Of a stretch of 64,000 nt of DNA, positions 55,200 through 64,000 are shown one piece after another (the stretch's first letter is position 1; every line of letters begins with the position of its first letter). The stretch comes from Planctomycetota bacterium (GTDB lineage: Bacteria > Planctomycetota > Phycisphaerae > Tepidisphaerales > Tepidisphaeraceae). The notes beneath the pieces are model-generated. The model was not told the origin of the DNA and made no database searches. It saw only the letters and a program-made list of their open reading frames with translations. Position numbers and translations under genes: made by a program. Location of the stretch: NCBI GenBank assembly GCA_026693085.1, contig JAPLNB010000260.1, forward strand, positions 1-64,000, in the 5' to 3' direction.

Positions 55200-56624
55200 T
55201 TAGACGGCCTGGAGTGCGGCCGCGCGTTCCTCGGAGGGGGCGCCTGCCATGGGGACCGTCGGGGACTGGAGGCCTGCCTTGGCAGCCAGGAAGTACACCA
55301 CGGCGCCGACGATCATCGCCCACACGGGAGCGAGGGGCAAGTCGAGCCCGAGGTTGGGCATGATCCCCACGCCAAACCCGAAGGCCCACGCGAGCCACCC
55401 GGCCGGGTTGAATCCCTTCCGGGGGCCGGACCACTTGCAGTTATTGAGCATGTAATCGACGGCCATCGCGCCGCAGATCGGGCCGAAGGACGCGCCGATG
55501 AGGGCAAACACCGAGCCCAGTTGGCCGGCAAGTTTGGAGATTGCCAGCGCGATCGACACCGCCGCGCCAATGCCGACAGACACGAAGGGGTTGACCTTGG
55601 ACAGGGTCGTTCTGAAGCTGTTGGCGGCGATGAATGAGCTGAAGCACGCCGCGGGGAAAGCCGAGATGGCCAGGAGAACAAGGACCACTTTACCAAGCTT
55701 CTCACCCAGCACGGTGGGGATCAGCACCATGGGATTTAACGTGAACGCTTCCTTGGTGATGAAGCCCTTGCCGGAAGCACCGGCCAGGATCAGCATCGCC
55801 AGACCCGCAGTGAACACAATCGCGACGAAAATGCCGACGACGCCGCCCATATGCACGTCCCGGTCATCACGGCTGTTCGTCCCAAAGTCAACGCCTGCGG
55901 CACCCGCCGTGGCAAAGAAACCAACGACAAACGTGGTTAACGCCGCCACCAGACCGAATCCGGTCAGCATGTCCGGAGCGCCGGGGACAGCAGACTTGTG
56001 CAGATCCATGAACTTGGCCGGAGTGAAGTCGGCCAGTCCTCCCACCGTTGCGGCAAACATCACAACCAACGTGGCCAGCGGAATCAGCGGCAGGTAGGTT
56101 GCCACCCGGGCGACGTATTGGATGCCCTTGAGGCCCATGAAGGCGGCCAGGACACCCAAGCATGCCATCACAATAGCCGCTTGGAAAGGTACCGGTTTAT
56201 CCGCGAGCGTGCCCGGATCAATCGCGAAAATGGCCAGCGCAGAGAAGTAGATATTGACGCCGAGCCAGCCGAACTGGAGAACCCCCATGAGGAAGCCCGG
56301 CATGATGAAGCCCCCGCTGGTTCCAAAGGTGCTGGTCCCGACGATGTAGAGAGGCAGGCCGGTTTTCTGGCCCATCAGGCCCAGCACCACATAGTAGAAT
56401 GCATGGCAGAGCAGCCCCGCCAGCGCCAAGCTCACGATCGGCGCCCAGATGCCGTGGGAAAGGACTCCGCCGACATTCGCTGCGCAAGTCGTCCCGCCCG
56501 TCCAGAACACAAACCAGAGAAAAATGCCCGCGTAGGTGGGGGCAGTGTTCTTGTACCACGGCGCGCGGTTCGCCATGGGATTGGGTTTGGCCATCTTGAG
56601 ATAATCGGGCAATTCAAAGCTCAT
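55200..56624 (-). CDS. NCS1-family cytosine/purine permease
   Basis: Inner-membrane importer of nucleobases or related compounds, 474 residues with about 12 hydrophobic segments. The N-terminus (MAKPNPMANRAPWYKNTAPT, FVFWTGGTTCAANVGG) and the central GVDFGTNSRDDRDVHMGG are CodB-like; Na+ or H+ is the likely co-ion. AGGAG lies six bases before the ATG. The second half has repeated glycine-rich helices. No deaminase or catabolic partner lies beside it, so the substrate is open. Confidence 0.85.
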   Translation of the reverse strand: MSFELPDYLKMAKPNPMANRAPWYKNTAPTYAGIFLWFVFWTGGTTCAANVGGVLSHGIWAPIVSLALAGLLCHAFYYVVLGLMGQKTGLPLYIVGTSTFGTSGGFIMPGFLMGVLQFGWLGVNIYFSALAIFAIDPGTLADKPVPFQAAIVMACLGVLAAFMGLKGIQYVARVATYLPLIPLATLVVMFAATVGGLADFTPAKFMDLHKSAVPGAPDMLTGFGLVAALTTFVVGFFATAGAAGVDFGTNSRDDRDVHMGGVVGIFVAIVFTAGLAMLILAGASGKGFITKEAFTLNPMVLIPTVLGEKLGKVVLVLLAISAFPAACFSSFIAANSFRTTLSKVNPFVSVGIGAAVSIALAISKLAGQLGSVFALIGASFGPICGAMAVDYMLNNCKWSGPRKGFNPAGWLAWAFGFGVGIMPNLGLDLPLAPVWAMIVGAVVYFLAAKAGLQSPTVPMAGAPSEERAAALQAV

Positions 56625-56892
56625 GAGACTCTCCTTAATCAGGATCCTGCTCTGCCGGCCGGGAACCGTTCACGCAGCATCCGAGGCGGTCGGCCGCAGG
56701 TCATGTTTCCGTTCTCCACACTAGAAGTCCGAGGCACATTCTCGCCGTGAGACCATAGACAGGCAGCTTGAAGGCGAAACGTACGATGAGGTTGGAGGCG
56801 TGTCAAGCGCCTGAGCCACAAGCGCCAGCGGAGATTGCAGATGTGGCAAGTGCGGTTTGATAAGGCGCGTTGCAGAAGCGAGAATAGCGCAG

Positions 56893-58335
56893 ATGACATT
56901 GCGGCGGACCATGGCATTGGAGATCGGGGCGACGATTGTCGGGTTGCTGCTGGTCAGCGGCGCGTCGCTGTGGGGCCTCAATGCACTGCATGAGGATTTT
57001 GATTCTTCGATCGCGGGGTATCAGGAGCTGAGGCAGGTTTACGAGGTGGGGTCGCATGTGGCAACGGCGAAAACATTGTTGACGCTCCAGAAGGCGGAGG
57101 AGGGGAGGGCCGAGGCGGAGATACGGACGGCGGTGGACATGTACGATCTATATCGCCCTCCTTCCGGGGAGGCGGCGGGACTTCGCGGGGCGGTGAGGGA
57201 GGGGTTGAGGGAGGCGTTGTGGGTGAGCGGCCGGGAGCAGCGGCTCGCGGCACTGAATCGGGTGCTGACGCAGGTCGCGAATCTGGCCAGCGAGATTCGC
57301 CGAGGCATCGAGCGCACGCAGCATAAGGCCGATCGGAATCGGCGGACGGCGGTCATCCTGATGAGCGCATTGTCCGCCGTGGTGGTTGTGGGGGCGGTGA
57401 GGGTGGGTATCTGGCAATATCGCAGCGTGATGAGGCCATTGAACCGGTTGGGGCAGGCGGCGAGGACGATCGCGGCGGGACGGTTTGCGGATCGGGTGGC
57501 GGCAGAAGGCCATGCCGAGTTCGCGGAGTTGGCGGACGATTTCAACCGGATGGCGGCGGAGCTGGATGGGTTATATCGACAGCTCGAGCAGAAAGTCGCG
57601 GCCAAGAGCAAGGAGCTGGTCAGATCAGAAAGGCTGGCGAGCGTCGGATACCTCGCAGCCGGTGTCGCACATGAGATCAACAACCCCATCGGCATCATCG
57701 CCGGACATGCCGAGCTTATGCTGCGGAAGCTGGCGAACGAAGAACCCTCGGACGGCCAGGTCGAGGGGGCATTGCGCGTCATCTGCGACGAGGCGTTTCG
57801 ATGCAAAGACATTGTCGGCAAACTGCTGTCGCTTGCACGCCCGGGTGACGAGGGCCGCAGGAGAATTTCGCTCGCCGAGCTGGCCCAGAACGTAGTCGGC
57901 ATGGTCGGCGGCTTGGGCGAGCATCGCGCAAAACGCGTAACACTACGGATAAACAAAGACCACCCGCTGGACGTGATCGCCAGTGAGGCAGAGATGAAAC
58001 AGGTGCTGTTGAATCTGGTTATTAATGCCTTGGACGCCGTCGCTGCAACGGGCGGTGAGGTTTGCGTTGAGCTGAACAACGCCGATGGATTCGTCGAGTT
58101 GGCGGTAACTGACAATGGACGCGGCATGACCGCCGATGTGCTCGAGCGCGTATTTGAGCCGTTCTTCACCGCCAAACGCGGCCGCGCTGAGCCAGGGATC
58201 GGGCTCGGCCTATCGATTACCCATGCGATTGTACGCAGCCATCGCGGAACCATTCGGGCCGACAGCCACGGACCGGGGAAGGGCAGCCGTTTTGTGGTAA
58301 GGTTGCCCGCCGCGGAAGGAGCAGGTACGCAATGA
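56893..58335 (+). CDS. Sensor histidine kinase (HAMP, HisKA, HATPase)
   Basis: Membrane sensor, 480 residues. Transmembrane segments at about 8-30 and 152-173 enclose a roughly 120-residue helical sensor domain. A HAMP linker follows (176-228), then HisKA with the phosphorylated H260 (GVAHEINNPIG) and HATPase boxes NLVINALDAV, GRGMTADVLERVFEPFFTAK and GIGLGLSITHAI. The NtrB-like arrangement suits control of a Fis-type regulator. It overlaps the response regulator by ATGA. GTGs/ATGs upstream to 56857 are possible starts. Confidence 0.92.
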   Translation: MTLRRTMALEIGATIVGLLLVSGASLWGLNALHEDFDSSIAGYQELRQVYEVGSHVATAKTLLTLQKAEEGRAEAEIRTAVDMYDLYRPPSGEAAGLRGAVREGLREALWVSGREQRLAALNRVLTQVANLASEIRRGIERTQHKADRNRRTAVILMSALSAVVVVGAVRVGIWQYRSVMRPLNRLGQAARTIAAGRFADRVAAEGHAEFAELADDFNRMAAELDGLYRQLEQKVAAKSKELVRSERLASVGYLAAGVAHEINNPIGIIAGHAELMLRKLANEEPSDGQVEGALRVICDEAFRCKDIVGKLLSLARPGDEGRRRISLAELAQNVVGMVGGLGEHRAKRVTLRINKDHPLDVIASEAEMKQVLLNLVINALDAVAATGGEVCVELNNADGFVELAVTDNGRGMTADVLERVFEPFFTAKRGRAEPGIGLGLSITHAIVRSHRGTIRADSHGPGKGSRFVVRLPAAEGAGTQ

Positions 58336-58949
58336 GTGAGCAGCACGTGATGTCCCCAGGAGAAGTGACGCTCCTGGTCGTCGAGGATGAGCCGCGTATG
58401 AAGGAGGTCTTGCTGCGCGCGGCTTCGTCCTGGGGCTTTGTGGTTGCTCCAGCCAGGACCGCCGAAGAAGCAATTCGCATGATGCAGGCGGCGGCAAGCG
58501 ACATCGTGCTGCTGGATCTCAATCTGCCAGGCATGAGTGGCATCGAGTGCCTCCAGGCAATACGCCACAACTGGCCAAAAACACAAGTGGTGATTCTGAC
58601 GGGCTTCGGCGATCTCGACGCAGCCAAGCAGGCAATTCACCTCGACGTGGTCGAGTTCTTGACCAAGCCCAGTCATTTGGGCGAGTTGGAAGTGGCATTG
58701 GACCGCGCCAGGCGGAGGTTGGACCTCCACGCCCTGCCGCAGCATCACGAGCAGGAAAAGATCGTCGTCCCAGCCGTCGAGCCAGACGCCCCCGCAACGC
58801 TCGATGAACTCGAACGGCAGGCCATCCTGGCCGCGCTGGAACGAAACGCCGGAAACCGAACCGCAACCGCCCCAGAACTCGGCATCAGCCTGCGCACGCT
58901 CTATTACCGCCTGAGCGAGTATCAGAAACACGGATATCGCGTCGATTGA
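58332..58949 (+). CDS. Response regulator with Fis-type output domain
   Basis: 205 residues: receiver domain 12-125 with phosphoacceptor D62 (IVLLDLNLPG), T90 and K112 (FLTKPS), then a linker and a Fis-family helix-turn-helix at about 156-205 (RQAILAALERNAGNRTATAP). It has no AAA+ sigma-54 domain, the build of RegA/PrrA/ActR regulators. Coupled by ATGA overlap to the histidine kinase, which is its probable partner. Target genes cannot be read from the sequence. Confidence 0.93.
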   Translation: MSEQHVMSPGEVTLLVVEDEPRMKEVLLRAASSWGFVVAPARTAEEAIRMMQAAASDIVLLDLNLPGMSGIECLQAIRHNWPKTQVVILTGFGDLDAAKQAIHLDVVEFLTKPSHLGELEVALDRARRRLDLHALPQHHEQEKIVVPAVEPDAPATLDELERQAILAALERNAGNRTATAPELGISLRTLYYRLSEYQKHGYRVD

Positions 58950-59156
58950 GCACAGACATACCGGGCACGATCACCGACGGAACGGCGAGCCATCAGGCAC
59001 CCGCGCTTGCGTCCACCGCTCGCAGATGAATTGCGTCGAATATTTCGCCGCTGCTCCTTCGTTGATGTCGACCCGATTCCAAGTCACGTTCCTGTTCCCC
59101 ACCCAATAGCATTCCGCCTCGCATCGCCATCGCCCTCCCCAGCGCCCCCTCTGCCA

Positions 59157-60287
59157 TCAACGATCCAAACCATACGCATCCAACACTTCCCCCAGTTCCT
59201 CCTGAATCCATGCCTTGGACAATCCAAACTCCTCCAACGTATACTGGTGCGCGCTCCTGAATCCCCTTTCCTTGCAGACCGCCGCCGCCAGACGGGCTCG
59301 GCAAGCGCCGCTCATGGCAAAGCCGAAGTGTTCATACACCCGGCCAATAGTCCCCATCGGATCCGCAACAAGATGCCGATAGTCGATGCAGTGGTATCGC
59401 CTGGGATCAATCCTCGAACGCATTCTGTACAGGTGGCGGTACCACTCGACTGCCAGACGCGCATACGACACCGACACTTGCGAATCCCGAGCGATCTCCG
59501 GCGAATGCGCCTGCCACACGGAATAGAACACGCTCACATGCGACGCCACCGACTGGTACGGATGCCGAATGATCGTGATAAACTTCGCGTCCGGGAACGC
59601 CTCCAACAGGCATCGCACCGCCCCACACGACTGCGTCGCCTTTGACAAAATCGTCTTCCGCGCACCGTTCACGTAGAGCTGCCGCTGCAGGCAGCCCTTG
59701 TAATACGCCATCAGCCGCCGCCGCTCCCCCGCCGGAAGAGCGTCTGCAAACCCCGCTTCCCACAACTCCTTCACAAACGGGAACAGCAGGAAGATCGCCT
59801 CCGTCATAAACCCATACACAAAAAACCCGTCGTCCTCTTCCGGCTGCTTGAACCTCATCCGGTGCATGTCATCCCACCCGCCAAACCATTTCCGCTCCGC
59901 TGCTTCCACCAGCCGCCGCAGCGGGCCGCCCAAACAAGTGTCCACCCACACCACCCCGCACAAGAGACGCTGGTAGCACATGCACGGAAGAATGGTCTGG
60001 TACAGCTTCGCGTGAACGAACCGCTCATCATCCAGGCTCATCAGTTTCTGCACCAGGGTCGTACCGCTCCGCGGCGGCGCAATAATGAACACAGGCGCTC
60101 GCACCTCTTGCTTGCGAAACCCGGGAAATAATATGTGATCGAGGATCTGCCCTAACGCAACAATCAGCCACATCACCCCAAATAGCCCTGTGAAAGAAAT
60201 GACGTACGCCCAGCGGCGAATCCGAAACGGACTTCCCAACAGCGCCAGGTACTCCGCTTTGCCGAACAGCCTTGCATTGAAGTACAT
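59157..60287 (-). CDS. Sulfotransferase family protein
   Basis: PAPS-dependent sulfotransferase, 376 residues. 5'-phosphosulfate loop PPRSGTTLVQKL at 71-82 and 3'-phosphate motif ITIIRHPYQSVASHVSVF near 237-254. A hydrophobic stretch at 26-48 suggests membrane association. Probably sulfates an exopolysaccharide or lipid; sulfotransferases and sulfatases are abundant in planctomycetes. GGAGG eight bases before the ATG fixes the start. Confidence 0.83.
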   Translation of the reverse strand: MYFNARLFGKAEYLALLGSPFRIRRWAYVISFTGLFGVMWLIVALGQILDHILFPGFRKQEVRAPVFIIAPPRSGTTLVQKLMSLDDERFVHAKLYQTILPCMCYQRLLCGVVWVDTCLGGPLRRLVEAAERKWFGGWDDMHRMRFKQPEEDDGFFVYGFMTEAIFLLFPFVKELWEAGFADALPAGERRRLMAYYKGCLQRQLYVNGARKTILSKATQSCGAVRCLLEAFPDAKFITIIRHPYQSVASHVSVFYSVWQAHSPEIARDSQVSVSYARLAVEWYRHLYRMRSRIDPRRYHCIDYRHLVADPMGTIGRVYEHFGFAMSGACRARLAAAVCKERGFRSAHQYTLEEFGLSKAWIQEELGEVLDAYGLDR

Positions 60288-60681
60288 TCGTCAGACCTCC
60301 ACGAACCCTACGTCGTGCGGCAGCATACCTTCCTCGGATCCGTCACGAAACCCGCGATTACAGGTCACGCTCTTATGCTGCCGCCCGCCATCCCCCGCTC
60401 ACCGGCCTGCGAACCATCCCGCAGACGCCCCCAGGCCCCTTTGCGACCGCGCCCTTGTTCTAGCTTTCGCCGCTACTGGCCGCAACGCCGAAAACGGCGA
60501 AACATGATCGCCCCCCCTTTGGGCCGCCGTTCGCAGAACCGCGATCTCGCCCCCTACACTCACCCGAGCACCGCTCGTGTTGCGCAATCCCCTGTCCCCC
60601 CCTGTCCTGTACGGACCATCCCCGTCCACGTACAATCCCAACCTACGGCCGTTCGGTGGGTTGGGCATAGCATCGGGCCCT
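60288..60681. other. Intergenic region before the HsdR remnant
   Basis: 394 bases without a supported gene. It is C-rich on the plus strand and contains scattered stops. No repeat, terminator or promoter was convincing. It probably marks the left border of the degraded accessory zone. Confidence 0.4.
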
Positions 60682-60921
60682 ATGACCGCTTTGACGCCAG
60701 AACAAAACGCCCGCCAGAAGATCGACCGCCACCTTCAGCAGTGCGGCTGGGTCCTCCAAGATTACCGCGCCCTGAACATCTCCGCCTCCCCAGGCGTCGC
60801 CGTCCGCGAATTCCCCCTCAAGACCGGCCACGCCGATTACATGCTCTACGTCGCCGGCAAAGCCATCGGCGTCATCGAGGCCAAGCCCCAGGGCCACGCC
60901 CTCACCGGCGTCGAAATCCAA
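60682..60921 (+). pseudogene. N-terminal stump of type I restriction subunit HsdR
   Basis: About 80 codons from ATG 60682 read LTPEQNARQKIDRHLQQCGW and LKTGHADYMLYVAGKAIGVI followed by EAKPQGHALTGVEIQ. This matches the N-terminal nuclease domain of type I R subunits, with the D-(x)n-E-x-K catalytic arrangement (HADYML and IEAK). After VEIQ the similarity stops and proline-rich junk continues to 61050. A normal HsdR is around 800-1000 residues. No hsdM or hsdS is near. Confidence 0.7.
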
Positions 60922-61501
60922 CGAAGAAAAGGGGTCACTCCTCTTTTTCACCCCGCCGCACCCCGCGATCCTTGCTTCCCCCACCCAACCCAAGCCCCCC
61001 CGCAGAAAAATGGCGACTTTTTGCCCAACATTCTCCTTTCGCAGACGTAGTACCTTCTAAGCAGGGCAAACCGCATCGCCAACCGAAAGAAAGGGGGAAG
61101 ACCATGTCCGTCTACGCCTCGACATCAACCCACATTCCCCACCCCCCCTCCGGCACCCCTTCATCCACCCCGACTCGCCCATCCTCCCCTCGCCTTCACT
61201 GCCATCTGCCCTGCTGCAAAACGAACCCAAACTTAGGCAATCCAGCCAATCTGGTGAAGACCCACAACTCGGCCGAACCCCTGCCATCAAACGCCCGCCG
61301 AACTGCTTCCCCAGGTTCTCTCCTCGCGCCCACCCGCCTTCCATCGCCAGCCCGCGCGCCTGCAGATTGTCTCGACACAAGCGGCTGAGGCTCGAACGAT
61401 GCAGGTCCATCGCCGCCGCCGCCATCGACTGCCGATGGTCTGTCGCGTTGGCCGGTGTTCTTGGTGTGTCCAGACTCATGGACTGGCTTCCCACCGCCCC
61501 G
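60922..61501. other. Degraded non-coding stretch
   Basis: 580 bases with no supported gene. Open frames are either extensions of the HsdR stump or antisense frames without motif. The base composition is C-rich with homopolymers (for example seven C near 60990). Confidence 0.4.
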
Positions 61502-61783
61502 TCATGCCGCCGCGACTGCGCCGGAAGCCGCTGCCTGGGCAGGCTCATCCATAAGGTCGGTAACTGGACGTGTCCGTATGGGAGGCCAGCTCTTTTCGTC
61601 ATCAAAGAGCCCGCCAACATCGACCCCAAAGGCGCTGCCCAGCCTCCTGACGGTGTCAGCCCTCGGCTGTCTGTCACCGCTGAGGACGTTCTCCAGGGTC
61701 TGAACTGAGATCCGTGCGATCTCGCAAATCGCGCCCTTCCTGTAGGACCTGATGAGCCGGCGGATCTCTTCATGGAACAGCAT
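61502..61783 (-). CDS. Small XRE-like helix-turn-helix protein
   Basis: 93 residues. The first 55 residues (MLFHEEIRRLIRSYRKGAIC, then IARISVQTLENVLSGDRQPR and RRLGSAFGVDVGGLF) form an XRE/Cro-type domain: I-A-x-x-S-x-x-T-L-x-N-x-x-S-G, the recognition-helix pattern. The tail is Pro/Ala rich. The start at 61783 is chosen for the HTH opening; the frame continues 23 codons upstream without features. It is divergent from the broken XRE gene at 61913, a typical phage- or toxin-antitoxin-like regulator layout, though no toxin was found. Confidence 0.65.
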   Translation of the reverse strand: MLFHEEIRRLIRSYRKGAICEIARISVQTLENVLSGDRQPRADTVRRLGSAFGVDVGGLFDDEKSWPPIRTRPVTDLMDEPAQAAASGAVAAA

Positions 61784-61912
61784 TGGGCCATCTCCAGAAA
61801 ACTTTCCACCTCTATACGACGGTATTCCAGGTGTATCAAGCATAACTACCATGCCATACTAGAACATCTTCCATCTGGTTTGGAAAATCGGCGGTTCGAG
61901 TATGATACCGGC

Positions 61913-62539
61913 ATGCGATTCGCGGAAAAGCTGGCAAAGCTCACCGAAAGCCGTGGCAAGGCAAAGCTCAGTCAGAAGGCCGGGCGGCCATCCACAGCAA
62001 TCAGCGACTATATCAGTAAATGAAACGTTCTTCCACGCGTCGACAAGGCACTTTCGCTTGCTCGTGCGCTGGCCGTCCCTCTCGAATGGCTGGCCGACGA
62101 CACCCACGACTGGCCGCCCCCAACTCCCAACGATGTCCCGCGTCCCATAGAGTTCGGCGACGATGAGCTGATGGAAGAGGTGTCCCGGCGCTATGAGAGA
62201 ACCGCGGTGAATCTCTGGAAGGCGATCCAAGCCGCAGAATCGGTAGATTGGTCCGCAGCGGTTAGAACGCTTGGCGCTCTTCCCCCCGGTGCGAAGTGGC
62301 CCCACGAACTACATCACGAGATGATGTTAATGGACAAGCTCCACGCTGCCCGATTTTGGCTTCCCCGCTACGATCCCGCCGCCCAGATGCACCGATACCC
62401 CGGAACCGTCTCCCGTGGCGACATCCCCTACGATGACTTGAAGCCTCAGGTGCTATTTGATCGCATTCGAGCCATCAGGCAAAGGCTCCCCGGCCTCGAC
62501 GCCGCGATGGCATGGTGCGCCAGAAAGTCCTCCTGGTGA
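61913..62539 (+). pseudogene. XRE-type regulator gene with in-frame TGA
   Basis: One frame spans 61913-62539. It starts MRFAEKLAKLTESRGKAKLS then QKAGRPSTAISDYISK, is stopped by TGA at 62021-62023, and resumes NVLPRVDKALSLARALAVPL then EWLADDTHDWPPP and a C-terminal effector-like part (IQAAESVDWSAAVRTLGALP). The HTH runs straight through the stop, where a glycine codon (GGA) is expected. TGA ends many other genes here (asnA, for example), so readthrough is not assumed. Probable pseudogene or base error. Confidence 0.68.
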
Positions 62540-62661
62540 TGCAGATGCTTCGCGACAAGAAAAAACGAATCCCCCTTGGACTCCTCCCCAAGTTCATCCA
62601 TAATCCCCCCCTACCGATGACCGGTTTGCCTTCACCCAACGAAGGCCAAAGGAGAGTTTGA
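62539..62661 (+). CDS. Small ORF coupled to the XRE gene
   Basis: A 40-residue frame (MQMLRDKKKRIPLGLLPKFI then HNPPLPMTGLPSPNEGQRRV) whose ATG overlaps the XRE stop as TGATG. The overlap is what suggests it is real. The product is basic at the N-terminus, with no recognised domain. It contains a copy of the recurring 11-mer cccccctaccg at 62606-62616. Confidence 0.3.
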   Translation: MQMLRDKKKRIPLGLLPKFIHNPPLPMTGLPSPNEGQRRV

Positions 62662-62810
62662 GCGCACTGACGATTTGCGGCCTCTGATTCATCAGCAAGA
62701 TTCGCAAACCGACAGTCCGCCCAAGCCTGCCCCAGATGGCCGCCACCAAACGCCCGACATCGGCCCCCTCCCAGCAACTCCAGTTGCGGCCGGCCCCTTT
62801 CCGCCGGCAC

Positions 62811-63430
62811 ATGACGCTGGACGGCCCCGCCACCCTGGCCACTTGGCGTCGATACTCGCTGCATCGCAACGCCGCCGACGAAAAAGCCCTTGTCGACCAC
62901 TACCTGCCCCTCTGTCACATCCTTGTCTACCCACTCAAGCGAGCCAAGCCCGAGTCCTACTGGGAGGATGAGGACACCCTGATCTCTGACGCCGCCCTCG
63001 CCCTGCTGCAGACAATCCGCCGCCACCATCACATCGATCGATGCTACGGCTTTCGCGTTTTTGCTACCGGTCGCATCCGATGCATCATACACCGCGAAAT
63101 TACCGGCAGAATGTGGGGCCATCGCCGCGGCTACGAACGATTGCGAGTCGTTGCCCAAGCCCGAGCCCGGCTCATTCAGGAGCACGGCCGAATGCCCACG
63201 TCCGACGAGTTGACCGCCGCTCTGGCCGGCCTGATTACGAATCCGGACATCGCCGTCGGAAAGTCGCCGAAGTGGCTCTCGCCTTCACAGATCGATAGCA
63301 AGTCCAATGCTCGCCGGTTGCGGGGGGCCATCAAGGTTTTTGCGGATCGATCGGCACAATCACCCGATGCCCCGCTGATCGAACGCCAGACGATGCGCCT
63401 GGCGCTCAAGGGCCTCAAGGGCGATGAACC
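62811..63430 (+). pseudogene. Sigma-70-like gene truncated before region 4
   Basis: The frame encodes a region 2-like block (NAADEKALVDHYLPLCHILV then DEDTLISDAALALLQTIRRH, FRVFATGRIRCIIHREI) and a region 3-like block (RMPTSDELTAAL). It then reads ERQTMRLALKGLKGDE, where relatives continue into the DNA-binding region 4. Here similarity ends at about 63425 and the frame runs on as unrelated proline-rich sequence to 63656. The usual start would be ATG 62811 or 62736. Probably a broken sigma factor; without region 4 it could not recognise a -35 element. Confidence 0.5.
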
Positions 63431-63620
63431 TGCTGGCCCAAACGTATCAGCCGCCGGGTGGTCGAAGCGACGTTCTCTTGTAACGCGCTGGGCTTGCGGC
63501 GTCGTCCTCGCCAGTAGCCCGGATGGGCCTTGCGCCAGGCCTGCACCCGCAGGAGGTTGGCCGATCCGCGGAAGTAATCCCGGCCCTCATCTCGTGCAGA
63601 CAAGCCCGCCGGCTCCCGAA
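63415..63620 (-). pseudogene. Fragment of a zinc-ribbon-type planctomycete protein
   Basis: On the minus strand a frame reads DEGRDYFRGSANLLRVQAWR then KAHPGYWRGRRRKPSALQEN. The pattern Y-F-R-G-x(n)-R-V-x-x-W-R-x-x-H-P-G-Y-W-R is, from memory, that of uncharacterised proteins with an N-terminal cysteine motif, often near mobile elements. The cysteine part is absent. It abuts and overlaps the 3' end of the sigma-like gene, so two broken genes meet here at a rearrangement point. Confidence 0.45.
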
Positions 63621-63656
63621 GAAGAAGAAAGGGGAAGAAAACCCGCGGGAAGATAA

Positions 63657-64000
63657 CCCACGGTAAATGAAGACGATTGGTTGAAGGCTTGGAAGAAGAC
63701 GCAGCCGAAGAAGACCCCATTTTCAAACCGCCTGATCTACCCCACTTTCAGAACGGCGCTGACAGGCCGACCGAGCGCGGCGATTTGCTGTGGCAATATG
63801 CGTCTTGCGTCGTCGCAAAACCGAGGAGAAATGCATGCTTCCGTTGGCAACCGCAGCCATCGCAATGGCCAATGGGCCCAGTCGGCTCCCTTGGTCGCGC
63901 TTTGGCAATATGCACCAAAACGCGAATCGTAAGGAGCTGGACATTCGCGGCGCACGCGACGGGCTTCCAATTCCACCCGCCTCATTTGCCTTTCGATTTC
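63657..64000. other. Window end without a recognised gene
   Basis: An open plus frame without ATG runs from TTG 63677 to the window edge (EDAAEEDPIFKPPDLPHFQN and on), acidic at first then Trp/Pro rich. It may be the beginning or end of a gene that continues outside. Nothing matches a known family. Confidence 0.3.

Noticed and set aside
60682..61050. A functional restriction system
   Set aside because: Only about 80 residues of HsdR remain and hsdM/hsdS are absent.
62021..62023. TGA as a recoded codon (selenocysteine or Trp)
   Set aside because: Other genes use TGA as a stop, no SECIS-like element was seen, and glycine is expected at this position.
1..64000. tRNA, rRNA and CRISPR arrays
   Set aside because: No T-arm/CCA pattern, rRNA block or regularly spaced direct repeat was found on reading; a covariance search would settle tRNAs.

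Overview
The window looks like a chromosomal segment of a Planctomycetota bacterium, most likely class Phycisphaerae or a close relative. This is inferred from high GC, many Tat-exported Gfo/Idh/MocA oxidoreductases, CotH-kinase proteins with C-terminal EF-hands, exported proteins carrying Thr-Arg-Pro rich linkers, and a glycine cleavage system with a split P protein. No rRNA or tRNA gene and no CRISPR array was seen.

Layout. 1-1.2 kb: a mostly non-coding stretch with five 10-bp A-tract repeats, then a probable internally deleted transposase. 1.4-11.5 kb: asparagine synthetase A, followed by a sugar-related block (two Tat-exported Gfo/Idh oxidoreductases, a PHP-like metal hydrolase, an aldo/keto reductase, a GH78-like glycosidase, a CotH/EF-hand protein). 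The last two genes each carry one disabling lesion. 11.5-19 kb: envelope export genes on the minus strand. A complete HlyD-ABC-FtsX-TolC operon is followed by remnants of a TetR regulator and a second HlyD, then an intact NodT-type outer-membrane lipoprotein. 19-24.3 kb: a DUF2459-like lipoprotein, a lone nuoD, an EEP-family phosphohydrolase and an intact CotH/EF-hand paralog. 24.3-28.8 kb: glycine cleavage operon gcvT-gcvH-gcvPA-gcvPB. 28.8-31.9 kb: an exported spermidine-synthase-like protein, a lone nuoI, a LolA-like protein and a DUF1844 protein. 32-34.9 kb: tig and hisS. 34.9-38 kb (minus): a LamG-like protein, ribokinase and an MFS transporter. 38-46.5 kb: a Tat-exported aldo/keto reductase, recO, pyrF, murD, a methyltransferase, an FAH-family hydrolase, a beta-glucosidase tail, DAHP synthase and tpiA. 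46.6-55 kb: a housekeeping run secG, yicC, gmk, rpoZ, coaC, dut, ftsK, aroB, dprA. 55.2-60.3 kb: an NCS1 permease, a histidine kinase/response regulator pair and a sulfotransferase.

60.3-64 kb is a degraded accessory zone. It holds an HsdR N-terminal stump, a small HTH protein, an XRE gene broken by an in-frame TGA, a sigma-like gene that stops before region 4, and an antisense fragment of another family.

The most notable signals are the cluster of single-lesion genes and remnants, the shared TTRP linker in unrelated envelope proteins, several intergenic hairpins and dispersed repeats, and two promoter-like boxes so close to start codons that leaderless mRNA is likely. I did not find a clearly new multi-gene system. 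The closest candidates are the paired CotH/EF-hand proteins and the decayed 60-64 kb locus.
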